In this document: piece by piece, positions 8,299 through 17,123 of the stretch | Layout of the letters: the number at the start of each line of letters is the position of its first letter | How positions within the stretch are numbered: the first letter of the stretch is position 1 | From: Oceaniferula spumae | GTDB taxonomy: Bacteria; Verrucomicrobiota; Verrucomicrobiia; Verrucomicrobiales; Akkermansiaceae | DNA: 64,000 bases | Direction of reading: 5' to 3' | NCBI RefSeq assembly: GCF_042849255.1 | Contig: NZ_AP026866.1 | Coordinates: 1,860,001-1,924,000 of the forward strand | Notes under the pieces: model-generated | Databases searched by the model: none | Told to the model about the DNA's origin: nothing | What the model saw: the letters and a program-made list of their open reading frames with translations, nothing else | Made by a program: the position numbers and the translations under genes

Positions 8299-10815
8299 AT
8301 GCGCCCCATCCTAACAACGCTACTGGCAGCCCTGCTCTCGGCCATTTCCTGCCATGCCTCCGACGAGGTGTCGGCTGCCCGCGGCGTGCTCGAGCGCACC
8401 TTTGGCGATGACGGCAAGGATCTCGTCGCCGGCATCGAAATGAAGCTGGTCAAAGGCACACCCAACCAGCCCGACAGTTATGCCTACCATGCCAAAAACG
8501 GCAAACTCACCCTCGAGGGCACTAGCCCCGTCGCCATCTGCCGCGCTGCCTACGACTACTTAAAAGCCAACAACCTCGGAACAGTCGGCTGGGCGGGCCC
8601 CCGTTTGAGATTGCCCGACGGCCCGGACAAGTGGCCGGATGCCCCACTCACCCAAGTCACCAGCCCCTTCCAATGGAGACATTGCTACAACGCCGTGACC
8701 AGCGGCTACACCACGCCCTACTGGACCTGGGAACGCTGGGAGCAGGAACTCGACTGGCTGGCACTGCACGGCTTCAACATGGTGATGGCACCGGTCGCCT
8801 TCGAAGCCATCGAGTTCCGGGTCTGGAAACAAATGGGCCTAACCGACCAAGAAATCTCAGACTTTGATACCGGACCAGCTCACCTTCCCTGGCTCAGAAT
8901 GGGCTGCATTTCTAATGTCGGCGGCGACCTCAACGAAGCATGGCATAACAACCAGATCGCCCTGCAGAAAAAACTGCTCGCCAGAATGCGTGAGCTCGGA
9001 ATCGAACCTGTCGTGCAAGGCTTCGGAGGATTTGTCCCCCACGCCATGAAGCGCCTCCACCCGGACGTCCGCTTTGAGAACACCCTCTGGAACGGCGGCT
9101 TCCCTCCCTCACAGCGACCCTACACCATGCTGCCCGACACACCGTTGTGGGGCGAGATCATGCGACGTTGCATTACCGAGTGGAAAAAGGAATTCGGCGA
9201 AGCCAAATACTGGTTGGTCGACAGCTTCAACGAACTCCAACTGCCCAACACCGGCGAGCCTCCGGCGGAAATGCTCGCCAGATTCGGCAAGGCCACCTTC
9301 GACGCCATCCGCTCCGCCGACCCCGACGCCGTCTGGGTGCTCCAAGGCTGGATGTTCAATTACCAACGCGACATCTGGAACAAAGACACCGTCAAAGGCT
9401 TCGTCAACTCCGTGCCAGCAAACGATCTCATTGTGCTGGATTACGCCAATGACTACAACCCGAACTGGGACGACTTCTCCGCCTTCCACGGTCGCTTGTG
9501 GATGATGGGTTACGTGCCTAACATGGGAGGAAAAACCGCCTACTGCGGCAAGATGCAATTCTACGCCGACCAGGCGGCAAACACCCTCGCTAGCAAAGAA
9601 AGAGGCAATCTAACAGGGTTCACAATCTCAGGAGAAGGTCTGGAAAATAATGAGATTCTCTACGAACTCATGAGCGACACCGCATGGACCAGCAAACCGG
9701 TGGACCTCGACACTTGGCTACCTAATTACATCGCCAACCGCTACGGCCGTCCCTCGGATGAGCTCGCCGAAGCATGGAACGGTCTGCGCAACAGCGTTTA
9801 CAACAATTTCACGCCGCACCCTTCCTATGGCTGGCAGAAAATGCAGTTGGCCCACGGATCAAGCTACCGCGGCGCGGCATTCCCGTCAGCCATCCGCAAA
9901 TTTCTTGCTCAGGCGGAGGAGTTCGGCTCACAGTCAAACTACCGCGATGACGCGGTGGAAATGGCAGCCCAAGCACTGGCACTGAAAGCCGACGAGTGGT
10001 TGGTCTGCGCCCGAGAACTTCAATCCCAAGGCGATGTGGAAGGCTTCAAATCCGCCGTCGACCACGCCTGCAAGCTACTCCTCCAAGCCGACCAACTGCT
10101 CGAATCCCATTCCTACCTCACGCTGGAAAACTGGATCGCCCACGCCCGCAATCACGAAGGCACGGCAGCCGACAAAGACGCATGGGAAGCCAATGCCAAA
10201 CAACTCATCACCATCTGGGGCCCTCCAGTGAATGACTATTCCTGCCGCGTCTGGTCCGGACTCATCCGCGATTTCTACGTGCCCAGGATGCAAGCGATGA
10301 CTTCAGCCATGGCCGAGGGCAAAAATTTCGACCGCCGCAGTTGGGAACGGAACTGGGTCGATTCCACTGGTATCAGCAAAATCAAAAAACTTGAAAACCC
10401 AGCCGCCAGCGCGCGCGACTGGGTGGAGGCAGCCTATCAGAAACCCGTCCCCAGCCCCCAGCTCGCTGGAGACGTGATTGGCACCTGGGAACCCGGTAAG
10501 GTTACCACCGACTGGACCGAGGTAGAATGGCCACTCGACGTGGCGCTGCTCAACGATCTCGCAGGAGTCCGCTTCCAGTTCACCGGCGGCAACCACCGGC
10601 TCGACATCCGCAAGGCCTCGATCATCGCAGACGGAAAAGCGATCTCCACTGACAAACATGACGGAGAAGCTGGTGAAATCCACCGCAGCAACATCTACCG
10701 CTTCAACATTCCAAAAGGCACCCGTGCCAACAACACCCTCGTGCTGAAAGCCGAGGTCCGCAGCCTTTTCCAAGCCCAATCCAACGGCAAAATCTTCGCC
10801 ATCAAAAAGAAATAA
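8299..10815 (+). CDS. GH89 alpha-N-acetylglucosaminidase, paralogue 1
   Basis: An 838-residue secreted glycosidase predicted to release terminal alpha-linked GlcNAc from glycosaminoglycans or mucin-type glycans. The signal peptide is MRPILTTLLAALLSAISCHA; an upstream TTG at 8275 would hide it. A NAGLU N-terminal domain is followed by the TIM barrel (HCYNAVTSGYTTPYWTWERWEQELDWLALHGFNMVM). The two catalytic Glu sites known from human NAGLU are present in DSFNELQLP and SGEGLENNEILYE. After the helical C-terminal domain comes an extra beta-rich module of about 105 residues (GTWEPGKVTTDWTEVEW and HRLDIRKASI), shared with the next gene and probably carbohydrate-binding. Second gene of the operon. 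Confidence 0.92.
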   Translation: MRPILTTLLAALLSAISCHASDEVSAARGVLERTFGDDGKDLVAGIEMKLVKGTPNQPDSYAYHAKNGKLTLEGTSPVAICRAAYDYLKANNLGTVGWAGPRLRLPDGPDKWPDAPLTQVTSPFQWRHCYNAVTSGYTTPYWTWERWEQELDWLALHGFNMVMAPVAFEAIEFRVWKQMGLTDQEISDFDTGPAHLPWLRMGCISNVGGDLNEAWHNNQIALQKKLLARMRELGIEPVVQGFGGFVPHAMKRLHPDVRFENTLWNGGFPPSQRPYTMLPDTPLWGEIMRRCITEWKKEFGEAKYWLVDSFNELQLPNTGEPPAEMLARFGKATFDAIRSADPDAVWVLQGWMFNYQRDIWNKDTVKGFVNSVPANDLIVLDYANDYNPNWDDFSAFHGRLWMMGYVPNMGGKTAYCGKMQFYADQAANTLASKERGNLTGFTISGEGLENNEILYELMSDTAWTSKPVDLDTWLPNYIANRYGRPSDELAEAWNGLRNSVYNNFTPHPSYGWQKMQLAHGSSYRGAAFPSAIRKFLAQAEEFGSQSNYRDDAVEMAAQALALKADEWLVCARELQSQGDVEGFKSAVDHACKLLLQADQLLESHSYLTLENWIAHARNHEGTAADKDAWEANAKQLITIWGPPVNDYSCRVWSGLIRDFYVPRMQAMTSAMAEGKNFDRRSWERNWVDSTGISKIKKLENPAASARDWVEAAYQKPVPSPQLAGDVIGTWEPGKVTTDWTEVEWPLDVALLNDLAGVRFQFTGGNHRLDIRKASIIADGKAISTDKHDGEAGEIHRSNIYRFNIPKGTRANNTLVLKAEVRSLFQAQSNGKIFAIKKK

Positions 10816-10823
10816 ACGTTCCC

Positions 10824-13430
10824 ATGAAACACCTCATCACACTTCTCGCTGCCGTCACCTTGCTGGCTCCGCTCCACGCCGCAACCACTCCTGCCGACCA
10901 AGCCGCGCTCGATCTCATCTCCCGCGTGATCCCCAAACACGCCAAGCACTTCACTGTCGACACCTCCCTGCCACAAACCAACGGCAAGGACACCTTCACC
11001 CTCTCCGACACCGCCAACGGCAAAATCCTCATCAAGGGCAACAACGGCGTCTCCATCGCCACTGGCTTCAACTGGTATCTCAAAAACCGCGCCAACTGCC
11101 ACGTCTCCTGGTGCGGCGACCAGCTCAACCTGCCCGCCGAACTCCCGAAAGTTGGCGAGCCCGTCACCATCGTCTGCCCGCTCAAATACCGAGTCTACTT
11201 CAACTACTGCACCCTCAGCTACACCGCCGCCTGGTGGGACTGGGAACGCTGGCAGCGCGAGATCGACTTCATGGCCATGAACGGCGTCAACATGCCGCTC
11301 TCCGTCGTCGGCCTCGAAGCCGCATGGTATCACACCCTCATGCGTATCGGCTTCTCGGATGAGGAAGCACGCGCCTCACTCAGTGGCCCCGCCTTCGCTG
11401 CATGGCAGTGGATGGCCAACCTCGAAGGACACGGCGGCCCGCTCCCAAAAGCATGGATCGATAACAGCGTCGTGCTCGGCAAGCAAATCATCGAACGCCA
11501 GCGCCTGCTCGGCATGACACCCATCCAGCAGGGCTTCTCCGGAGTTGTCCCACGTCTGGTGAAGGATAAAATCCCCGGCTCCAAAGTCTCCATTGGCCAT
11601 GCATGGTGCGGCTTCCCCGGCCGTGCCCAAATGGACCCACTCGACCCTAACTTCCTCAAAGTCGGCGGTATCCTGTTAGAAGAACAACAGCGCCTCTTCG
11701 GCACATCTCACCTCTACGGCTGCGATCCCTTCCACGAAGGACACCCACCCAGCACCAAGATAGAATACCTCAATAAAGTAGGTAAAACCCTCGAGAAGCT
11801 CATCACCACCCACGACCCCAAAGGCCGCATCGTCATGCAGTCATGGTCGATCCGTAAAGACATCGCCACCGTCATCGCCAAAGACAAACTCCTCATTGTC
11901 GATCTCGCAGGCAAGAAGCACTCCAGCACAGGCAATTTCTGGGGCTACGAATTCGTCACCGGCCGTCTGCACAACTTCGGCAACCGCATCAAACTCCACG
12001 GCGACCTCGCCCTGCTCGCCAAGAACCCCTTCGGTCGCTTCGGCTCCAAAGTGAAGAACTGCGTCGGCGCCGGACTCTTCATGGAAGGCATCATGCAAAA
12101 TCCCGTTTACTACGAAATGGCCTTCGAAAACTTCTGGACCACCCAACAGCACAACCCGCAGCAGTGGCTCAATAAATACGCCCATCGCCGCTACGGAGCC
12201 GAGTCCGCCAACGCCAACGAAGCCTGGAAAATCCTCCTCTACGGCCCATACCGCCGCAACACTGACGGCACCGAAGCCTCCTCCATGGTCTGCGCCCGCC
12301 CCGCCATCGCACCCAAAAAATCAGGCCCTAACACCGGCTTCAAGTTCCCCTACAAAAAAGAGCAACTCCTCATCGCCTGGGAAAAACTCCTCGCAGACGC
12401 CGACAAGCTCGGCACCTCCGATGCCTACCGCTACGACGTCATCGATATCGGCCGCCAGGTCCTCAGCGATCACGCCCACACCATCCAGCCACGCATCCGC
12501 CACGCCTGGAACAACAAGGACCTCGAAGCATTCGACAAAGCCGCCAAGGAATTCGAACAACTTCTGTTAGACCTCGACACCATGCTCGCCTCACGTCAGG
12601 AATTCAGCTTCGCCAAATGGGTCGATGACGCCCGTTCGCACGGCACCACCGAGGAAGAGAAAAACCTCTTCGAGAAAAACGCCCGAGGCCTCCCCACCAT
12701 CTGGGGACCCTTTGATGAAAAAACCGGCAAGATTATTATCTTCGACTATTCATGGAGAGAATGGAGCGGCCTGATCAAGGACTTCTACGTCCCCCGCTGG
12801 CAAAAACACAACGCCATGCTCCGCTCCCACATCGTCGCTGGAACCAACTATACGGAAAAAGGTCTCCCGCAGGCCCACGGCCGAGAAGCCTTCCGTGCCA
12901 ACGGCTTCTACAACGAACTCGCCGACTGGGAAGTAGCCTGGGTCAAAACCCCCGCCCCCTACGGAGACCCAAAACCCAAAGGTGACGAAATCGAACTCGC
13001 CCGCCAAATGCTCGCCAAATACGCCGAAGACATCCGCAACCCACGCAAGTTGCCACAGCCGGAAGCCACAGCCAAAGCGCCCGAAAACGCAAAAGAGATC
13101 GGCAAGTGGAGCCCGAAAACCGTCACCACCGCCTACAAAGCCATGGTATTCCCAATCACCAAATCCCTCGATGGCGACGGCACCTACAAAGTCACTTTGC
13201 TCTACCAATCCGGCCGCGCCCGCCTGAACATCACCAAGGTCGAGTTGCTTGCCAATGACGACGTCGTCGCCACCGATGCCCACCAAGGCTTCACCGGCAA
13301 CGATCACACCGGCAACACCTACACTCTCAAGCTCGACGAGCACGCCTTCGGAACCGACTACAAAATCCGCATCACCGCCAAAGCCGACGGATCAAACGAC
13401 TCCAACGGCGTCATCTACCTCAGCCAGTAA
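10824..13430 (+). CDS. GH89 alpha-N-acetylglucosaminidase, paralogue 2
   Basis: An 868-residue secreted enzyme, eight bases after paralogue 1. The signal peptide is MKHLITLLAAVTLLAPLHA. The GH89 order is kept: an N-terminal domain with GNNGVSIATGFNWYLKNR and VSWCGDQLNLP, then the barrel (WDWERWQREIDFMAMNGVNMPL). Catalytic Glu candidates are in YGCDPFHEGHPP and GLFMEGIMQNPVYYE. The C-terminal beta module (GKWSPKTVTTAYKAMVFP and ARLNITKVELL) corresponds to that of paralogue 1 and resembles the tail domain of Bacteroidetes beta-hexosaminidases. The two enzymes are strongly divergent, suggesting different linkage or aglycone preference rather than recent duplication. Confidence 0.92.
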   Translation: MKHLITLLAAVTLLAPLHAATTPADQAALDLISRVIPKHAKHFTVDTSLPQTNGKDTFTLSDTANGKILIKGNNGVSIATGFNWYLKNRANCHVSWCGDQLNLPAELPKVGEPVTIVCPLKYRVYFNYCTLSYTAAWWDWERWQREIDFMAMNGVNMPLSVVGLEAAWYHTLMRIGFSDEEARASLSGPAFAAWQWMANLEGHGGPLPKAWIDNSVVLGKQIIERQRLLGMTPIQQGFSGVVPRLVKDKIPGSKVSIGHAWCGFPGRAQMDPLDPNFLKVGGILLEEQQRLFGTSHLYGCDPFHEGHPPSTKIEYLNKVGKTLEKLITTHDPKGRIVMQSWSIRKDIATVIAKDKLLIVDLAGKKHSSTGNFWGYEFVTGRLHNFGNRIKLHGDLALLAKNPFGRFGSKVKNCVGAGLFMEGIMQNPVYYEMAFENFWTTQQHNPQQWLNKYAHRRYGAESANANEAWKILLYGPYRRNTDGTEASSMVCARPAIAPKKSGPNTGFKFPYKKEQLLIAWEKLLADADKLGTSDAYRYDVIDIGRQVLSDHAHTIQPRIRHAWNNKDLEAFDKAAKEFEQLLLDLDTMLASRQEFSFAKWVDDARSHGTTEEEKNLFEKNARGLPTIWGPFDEKTGKIIIFDYSWREWSGLIKDFYVPRWQKHNAMLRSHIVAGTNYTEKGLPQAHGREAFRANGFYNELADWEVAWVKTPAPYGDPKPKGDEIELARQMLAKYAEDIRNPRKLPQPEATAKAPENAKEIGKWSPKTVTTAYKAMVFPITKSLDGDGTYKVTLLYQSGRARLNITKVELLANDDVVATDAHQGFTGNDHTGNTYTLKLDEHAFGTDYKIRITAKADGSNDSNGVIYLSQ

Positions 13431-13542
13431 AAAACTGGAAAAACCGTGAGTGCCTCCTCCTTTAACGTCGGCTACACCACCATAGCCCCCCGCTTCGCAT
13501 CTATACGGCTCACCAACAGCCTCGGAAATGATACGCGCGATT

Positions 13543-13581
13543 GGCACGATATGCTACATATTAACGCCGATTCCGCGAAGA
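13543..13581 (+). promoter_or_regulatory. Tripartite element, copy 2
   Basis: GGCA at 13543, GCTACAT at 13553 and GCGAAGA at 13575, with the same spacing as the other copies. It lies in the 296-base gap after the GH89 operon, about 150 bases before a PEP-CTERM gene. Nothing else is recognised in the gap. Confidence 0.7.
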
Positions 13582-13726
13582 CACCCGTCCGGTTCTGTCT
13601 ATATTACTGCATGGTCTGCAGCAACATCGCGTGCAAGCTATAAACCTAACATAATCATTGGTTTGGCGCAGAAAAAACCTCGGGTGTTAAGCCAAACACC
13701 CATCTAACAAAAACACACATAGAACC

Positions 13727-14542
13727 ATGAAAAAAACCAATACCATCCTTCTTCTCTCGGCTGCTTTGGCGAGTTACGCCAGCGCTGCCTTAACTCTCCA
13801 GCACTACTACGGATTCGAATCCAGCGGTGTCGGCACAGACAGCGTGGCGGGCCAAGATTTCACTGTAACAGGCATCACCTCAACTACGGGCGGTGTTTAC
13901 GGCAACTACGGCGCTGTATCCAATGCGGCAGGCAATAACGCGACTGGCGCTGATTGGAGCACAACCTTGGGTGCCAATACAACAACATCAGGCACCAGCT
14001 ACGCCATCGGTTTCTACGTCCGTTCCGCCGGCAACAACGGCACTAGCAATTTCACTCTGAACACCCATAGCACCGGACAATCCTTAGTCTTCACCATCAG
14101 CAGCAGTGCCGGTGGCGCTACTAATGGAGATGTCTACGCCGCGACGATCAATGGCCAGTTCTGGATTGGCAACTACAACGGTAATAACGAGGCAGCTTCC
14201 CCGGGCGGAAATAACACCCCGATCCTGGTTGATCCGAACCAATGGCAACAGCTCGTCGTCATCAGCGATGAAAGAGTCGGTGTCAATACCCACCGCTACT
14301 TCATCGACGGAACCTTCATCGGGCAGACCGCCAGCGAGGCCGGAACCACCTTCGGCAACGCGTCTATCGGCGCCGGCACGGCTCCCTTCGACATGGATGA
14401 CCTCAGAGTCTACAGCTACGACCCAGCAAATGACTCGGAGGCCGACGTGCTCAACGCCTTCGCGACTGCCGTTCCGGAACCATCCTCTACCGCTCTGATA
14501 GGCCTAGCAGGCCTCGCATTCATCCTGCGCCGCCGCCGCTAA
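13727..14542 (+). CDS. PEP-CTERM protein with LamG-like domain
   Basis: A 271-residue secreted protein. The signal peptide MKKTNTILLLSAALASYASA is followed by a concanavalin-A/LamG-like jelly roll covering most of the body. Evidence for the fold is LTLQHYYGFESSGVGTDSVA at the start, NQWQQLVVISDE and HRYFIDGTFIGQT in the middle, and MDDLRVYSYDP before the tail. LamG domains usually bind glycans or proteins. The sorting tail is VPEPSSTALIGLAGLAF followed by RRRR. It is the first of six PEP-CTERM genes in the 13.7-20 kb cluster and the one nearest element copy 2. Confidence 0.87.
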   Translation: MKKTNTILLLSAALASYASAALTLQHYYGFESSGVGTDSVAGQDFTVTGITSTTGGVYGNYGAVSNAAGNNATGADWSTTLGANTTTSGTSYAIGFYVRSAGNNGTSNFTLNTHSTGQSLVFTISSSAGGATNGDVYAATINGQFWIGNYNGNNEAASPGGNNTPILVDPNQWQQLVVISDERVGVNTHRYFIDGTFIGQTASEAGTTFGNASIGAGTAPFDMDDLRVYSYDPANDSEADVLNAFATAVPEPSSTALIGLAGLAFILRRRR

Positions 14543-14614
14543 CTTGGAAACTCACTTAACAGTAATCATCACCCGAACCCGCGCGCTCATACAAACCCAC
14601 CAAGTAAACCCTAT

Positions 14615-15328
14615 ATGATAAAAAAATCCTTCACCGCAAAAATCCTCGCCATCATCACGATGACACCGGTCTTCGCCTCTAACATACAGGCAGCCAATGT
14701 CGCATTAGGAAAACTCTATTCTTATTCCATCGCACCAAGGTTCACGAACACAGCAGGCGGAAATTTCAATACTTACACCGACAAAAGCCGAGGTCATGCC
14801 AGCTACACCACGGCCGGAGCTTTCGATACCGGTGAACTGACTGACAACTTCATCCAAACCACCGACTCTCCCGTTTCCAACATCGGGCCAACCGCTGGTG
14901 ACGCTGTCGTCGGCTTCGGCACTACCACAGGCGGCACACCTACATTCATCTCCGACATCACCATCGACCTAGCAGGTAGTTTTCTTATCTCAGAGGTGAC
15001 TATTGGGTCGTATGTATTCACTCCCAATGCCAATGGTGCACCATCCTCGCTGCAAGTCGCATTCAGCACGGACGGATCGATTTTCACACCGTTTACGACT
15101 AGTAACTTTACCGGAAGCACGACAACTGGCCACTACCTCCTCAACACTGGTGCAACCTCCGCCAATGCGGGCTTCGTCCGAGTGCGGATCAATGGTGCCA
15201 ACCGCCAAAACGGCAATAAAGTAACCATCGATGAGATTCGAGTAGAAGGCGTAGCCATCCCCGAGCCATCCTCTACCTCTCTGTTAGGCCTAGCAGGTCT
15301 TGCCCTAATCATTAGGCGCCGCCGCTAG
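14615..15328 (+). CDS. PEP-CTERM protein with discoidin-like domain
   Basis: A 237-residue secreted protein. After a signal peptide (about 1-27, ending IQA) the body begins NVALGKLYSYS, the usual opening of F5/8-type-C (discoidin) modules. It continues with ITIDLAGSFLISEVTIGSYVF, LQVAFSTDGSIFTPF and VRVRINGANRQNGNKVTIDEIRV, which match the strand order of that fold. Discoidin modules bind sugars. The sorting tail is IPEPSSTSLLGLAGLAL followed by RRRR. It lies 72 bases after the LamG-type gene in the same orientation, without an obvious terminator between them. Confidence 0.86.
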   Translation: MIKKSFTAKILAIITMTPVFASNIQAANVALGKLYSYSIAPRFTNTAGGNFNTYTDKSRGHASYTTAGAFDTGELTDNFIQTTDSPVSNIGPTAGDAVVGFGTTTGGTPTFISDITIDLAGSFLISEVTIGSYVFTPNANGAPSSLQVAFSTDGSIFTPFTTSNFTGSTTTGHYLLNTGATSANAGFVRVRINGANRQNGNKVTIDEIRVEGVAIPEPSSTSLLGLAGLALIIRRRR

Positions 15329-15379
15329 TTCACCGATAGTTCGCTGCAGCAACAAACAATTATTAACCAAGCAATTATA

Positions 15380-16177
15380 ATGAGCACACCAAATCTTCCT
15401 TTCAGAAATCCCGTATCACGTCGTCTCCTCACCGCCGGTTCCCTTATCGGGTTTACGCTCTCAGCCCACGCTGCTGTAACCGTAACGGACAACTTCGATG
15501 ACGGTGTTTTCCCCGGCACGAATTGGGGAGGCAACACAGCGGCCTACTCCGAGGCATCACCGAACGGTCCATTGAACACAGTTACCAGAGGTGGCTTCGG
15601 CAGCCACATCGGGAACTCCACTGCATTCAATATTACCACAGATCCGATCATCCATGTTCAAGCGGACTTCCTCGTCAACAGTAATCAGGGAGGAAATACT
15701 TCATCTGGTCTCAACGATTTCATTGGTCTCGCAATCCTCAACTCTACCGATACCACCGGATACGCGGTGCGCTACAATCGGAACACCACCACCAACAACG
15801 CCAACTTAGGTGAATCGAGCAATTTTGATGCAGCTTTCAATGCGGTGGCAAGCAACCCCTCCGGCCCAGGAGTGAATGGCAACACCGGCGGACTGGTGAC
15901 GAACCATATCTACCGCGTTACCCTCGATTACAATGCGACCACCGGCGCTCTCAACAGTAGCTTGATAAACCTGACCACGTCCACGACCATCCTAAGCTTG
16001 GCAGGTAACGATACCACTCCGATCGGCACCATGAGTCATTTTGGAATCTACACCGGTGGGGCAGAAACCAATGATATCTCTATTCTTAACTTTTCAGCTT
16101 CGGCCGTCCCAGAGCCTTCCTCCACAGCCCTGCTCGGCCTCGCAGGCCTCACCCTCATCCTGCGCCGCCGCAGATAG
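15380..16177 (+). CDS. PEP-CTERM protein, jelly-roll-like
   Basis: A 265-residue secreted protein. The signal peptide has a longer n-region (MSTPNLPFRNPVSRRLLTAG) and ends AHA. The body starts VTVTDNFDDGVFPGTNW and contains IIHVQADFLVNSNQGGN and YRVTLDYNATTGALNSSLINL, an arrangement typical of laminin-G-like beta-sandwiches in this phylum. The sorting tail is VPEPSSTALLGLAGL followed by RRRR. It is third in the PEP-CTERM cluster, 51 bases after its neighbour. Specific ligand unknown. Confidence 0.85.
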   Translation: MSTPNLPFRNPVSRRLLTAGSLIGFTLSAHAAVTVTDNFDDGVFPGTNWGGNTAAYSEASPNGPLNTVTRGGFGSHIGNSTAFNITTDPIIHVQADFLVNSNQGGNTSSGLNDFIGLAILNSTDTTGYAVRYNRNTTTNNANLGESSNFDAAFNAVASNPSGPGVNGNTGGLVTNHIYRVTLDYNATTGALNSSLINLTTSTTILSLAGNDTTPIGTMSHFGIYTGGAETNDISILNFSASAVPEPSSTALLGLAGLTLILRRRR

Positions 16178-16281
16178 ACATATCGGATCAAACTACGTCA
16201 ATACACGTCATTTAATCAAGACGAAGACGACCATAGGGTTGTCAAACCTTTGCCAACCTATCCCCTAACCTCACCTCAAAA

Positions 16282-16953
16282 ATGAAAACCCATCTGCTCC
16301 GAATTTCACTAGCCGCGATATGCTTGTCACCGCTCACGTCGACCGCTGCCTTGGTGTTCGCCACTAACGCCACAAGTCGCACTTTAAGCGGACCCGCTGC
16401 CGCTAACATAACAACCACTGGGGATGGCAGCGTCACCGTCGGCCCAACTACCGCAATTGCGTCCACAAACTACCAGACAGCCAATAGCGCGGCGAACATA
16501 CTCACGCCTAACATCAACACTGATACCGGAGGAGAATGGCAGATCACCATTCCCTTCGATCTCAATGTTACCGCGTTGCAGATCGATAATATCACTCTGT
16601 CCGGTGCCATGTATAACAACACTGGACTTGCCCAGACTGTACAACGAGACACCAATATCCGAGTCTCTTTTGTCGGCTCCACCAGTGGACAACTCGACGT
16701 AGGAACTTTGCTAGTCGGCAACCCATCCGGCAGCAACCAATGGACATCTGGTTCCTACATTCCTTCAAGCCCACTGGTGCTTTCAAATGCGGAAACATGG
16801 ACATTCCAGATTGAGACGGTGAATCGCACTGGCCCGGGCAACTTCACCGGCCTTCGTACCTTCGAGGTCAACGCCACCGCCGTGCCCGAGCCATCCTCTA
16901 CCACTCTGCTCGGCTTAGCTGGTCTTTCCCTCATCCTGCGCAGACGTCGCTAA
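16282..16953 (+). CDS. PEP-CTERM protein
   Basis: A 223-residue secreted protein with signal peptide MKTHLLRISLAAICLSPLTSTA. The body is Thr/Asn-rich and predicted all-beta: LVFATNATSRTLSG, then WQITIPFDLNVTALQIDNITLSGAMYN, then TWTFQIETVNRTGPGNFTGLRTFEV. No named domain is recognised. The sorting tail is VPEPSSTTLLGLAGLSL followed by RRRR. A terminator follows at 16985, closing the four-gene run that began at 13727. Confidence 0.84.
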   Translation: MKTHLLRISLAAICLSPLTSTAALVFATNATSRTLSGPAAANITTTGDGSVTVGPTTAIASTNYQTANSAANILTPNINTDTGGEWQITIPFDLNVTALQIDNITLSGAMYNNTGLAQTVQRDTNIRVSFVGSTSGQLDVGTLLVGNPSGSNQWTSGSYIPSSPLVLSNAETWTFQIETVNRTGPGNFTGLRTFEVNATAVPEPSSTTLLGLAGLSLILRRRR

Positions 16954-16984
16954 TTCAAAACATCAAAATACAGTAATCCAAAAT

Positions 16985-17012
16985 CCGCGCCTTCCTAAAG
17001 CGCGGCTTTTTT
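16985..17012 (+). terminator. Intrinsic terminator
   Basis: Stem CCGCGC / GCGCGG with a nine-base loop, then C and TTTTTT. It separates the PEP-CTERM run from the sulfatase promoter region. Confidence 0.85.
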
Positions 17013-17045
17013 GTGCCCATACGCTACATTGGCAGCCGAAACTAC

Positions 17046-17084
17046 GGCAACTTTTGCTACATTTCACCGCATTTTTTGCGAAGA
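17046..17084 (+). promoter_or_regulatory. Tripartite element, copy 3
   Basis: GGCA at 17046, GCTACAT at 17056 and GCGAAGA at 17078, with the same 10- and 22-base offsets. It ends 40 bases before the sulfatase start. Its presence argues that the long upstream extension of the sulfatase frame, which would begin at 17013, is not translated. Confidence 0.75.
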
Positions 17085-17123
17085 CAACAGGCTAGTATCG
17101 GTTATCATAATCAACCGTTCCAC

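Noticed and set aside
13446..13643. 65-codon frame after the GH89 operon
   Set aside because: No similarity or hydrophobic pattern; it overlaps element copy 2.
16199..16227. GACGAAGACG before the PEP-CTERM gene at 16282 as an element copy
   Set aside because: No GCKACAT lies 22 bases upstream.
17013..17123. N-terminal extension of the sulfatase
   Set aside because: It would overlap a terminator tail and element copy 3 and would bury a clear signal peptide at 17124.
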